Source of the DNA: Acidovorax sp. CF316 | GTDB lineage: Bacteria; Pseudomonadota; Gammaproteobacteria; Burkholderiales; Burkholderiaceae_C | Length of the DNA: 33,037 bases | Direction: 5' to 3' | Assembly (NCBI RefSeq): GCF_000276605.1 | Contig: NZ_AKJX01000157.1 | Coordinates: forward strand, 1-33,037 | Shown: one piece after another, positions 32,678-33,037 of the stretch | Layout of the letters: every line of letters begins with the position of its first letter | How positions within the stretch are numbered: position 1 is the stretch's first letter | Program-made: the position numbers and the translations under genes | Notes under the pieces: model-generated | The model's database searches: none | Told to the model about the DNA's origin: nothing | What the model saw: the letters and a program-made list of their open reading frames with translations, nothing else

Positions 32678-33037
32678 TGCGAGGCCCGACCACAGCTCAT
32701 CGAGGTCCGGAAACTTCCATTGGTCCGGGTCCTCGCGGGCAACGATCTTCTCTGTGCATTGCGGGTCGGCCAGATCGATGACCGCTGGCGGGATGCGCAT
32801 GTCCGACTTGGTCGAGAAGAACACCTTCACCTTGGGCGAAGTCAGGGACTTTTGGCCCTGCTCGGCCACCACGCCGATGCGCCCGGAGGTCAGCCGCACC
32901 AGCGAGCCCACGGGGTAGATGCCGATGCTCTTGACGAACGCCTGGAAGAGGCGTGGGTCAAAATGCCCCTTGGTCCACTCGGCCATGCGGCGCAGCGACT
33001 CCGCCGGGTCCCAGCCGCGCTTGTAGGGGCGGTCGGA
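32663..33037 (-). CDS. HD-GYP domain protein, C-terminal part (cut by window edge)
   Basis: Only the last 124 codons lie in the window and the frame stays open at the edge. The visible start SDRPYKRGWDPAESLRRM, then HFDPRLFQAFVKSIGIYPVG, is the highly typical end of HD-GYP phosphodiesterases, which hydrolyse cyclic-di-GMP. The HD and GYP motifs themselves fall outside. The tail (GSLVRLTSGRIGVV, then KVKVFFSTKSDMRIPP) is a small beta-rich extension common in Burkholderiales members. It converges on and overlaps the hypothetical gene. With the PAS-GGDEF-EAL gene nearby, this gives two predicted c-di-GMP-degrading enzymes in the locus. Confidence 0.9.
   Translation of the reverse strand, partial: SDRPYKRGWDPAESLRRMAEWTKGHFDPRLFQAFVKSIGIYPVGSLVRLTSGRIGVVAEQGQKSLTSPKVKVFFSTKSDMRIPPAVIDLADPQCTEKIVAREDPDQWKFPDLDELWSGLALPGR

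Overview
The window looks like chromosomal DNA of a high-GC betaproteobacterium, most likely Burkholderiales and probably Comamonadaceae (Acidovorax-like). The evidence is the strong GC bias at third codon positions, a Bug-type periplasmic binding protein, a smpB/ratA/rnfH block with guaB and guaA just downstream, several TACAAT -10-like boxes, and many divergent regulator/target pairs. There is no rRNA or other marker gene, so the genus is an inference. I found no tRNA or rRNA gene, CRISPR array, insertion sequence or prophage.

Region 1 (1-9.2 kb) is mainly housekeeping. It holds a 3-hydroxyisobutyryl-CoA hydrolase-like gene cut by the window edge, a leftward operon (COG4315 lipoprotein, ECF sigma factor, membrane anti-sigma factor), smpB, the divergent ratA-rnfH pair ending in a perfect bidirectional terminator, a DUF4124 protein, guaB and guaA. 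A Phd/YefM-PIN toxin-antitoxin pair lies between guaB and guaA. Its promoter overlaps a terminator-like hairpin and repeated half-sites.

Region 2 (9.2-12 kb) holds two translationally coupled unknown genes divergent from a 2H phosphoesterase (2'-5' RNA ligase family). A near-consensus LexA/SOS box lies between them. A small lipoprotein follows.

Region 3 (12-25.6 kb) is an accessory metabolic and transport stretch made of divergent regulator/target units: GlxA-like regulator with a SLAC1/TehA channel; second GlxA-like regulator with an NAD(P)-binding protein and a bestrophin; AraC_N-type regulator with an aldo/keto reductase and an Atu4866-like secreted protein; RpiR regulator (followed by an exported intradiol dioxygenase) with a Bug binding protein and an aspartoacylase-like enzyme; AraC regulator with a PPOX flavoprotein and a siderophore-interacting protein. 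Several intergenic gaps carry short repeats spaced by about two or four helical turns, as expected for AraC-type operators.

Region 4 (25.7-33 kb) is a signalling cluster. It holds a second 2H phosphoesterase, a fossil of a PAS chemoreceptor gene, an FNR-type regulator with the four cluster cysteines, a PAS-PAS histidine kinase with its NarL-type response regulator, a PAS-GGDEF-EAL protein with a degenerate GGDEF motif, a coupled receiver-like protein, an unknown protein and the C-terminus of an HD-GYP phosphodiesterase. Together these suggest a redox-linked cyclic-di-GMP control locus.

The most unusual items are the SOS box over the unknown divergent module, the toxin-antitoxin promoter built into a terminator in front of guaA, and the paired regulator/anion-channel units.
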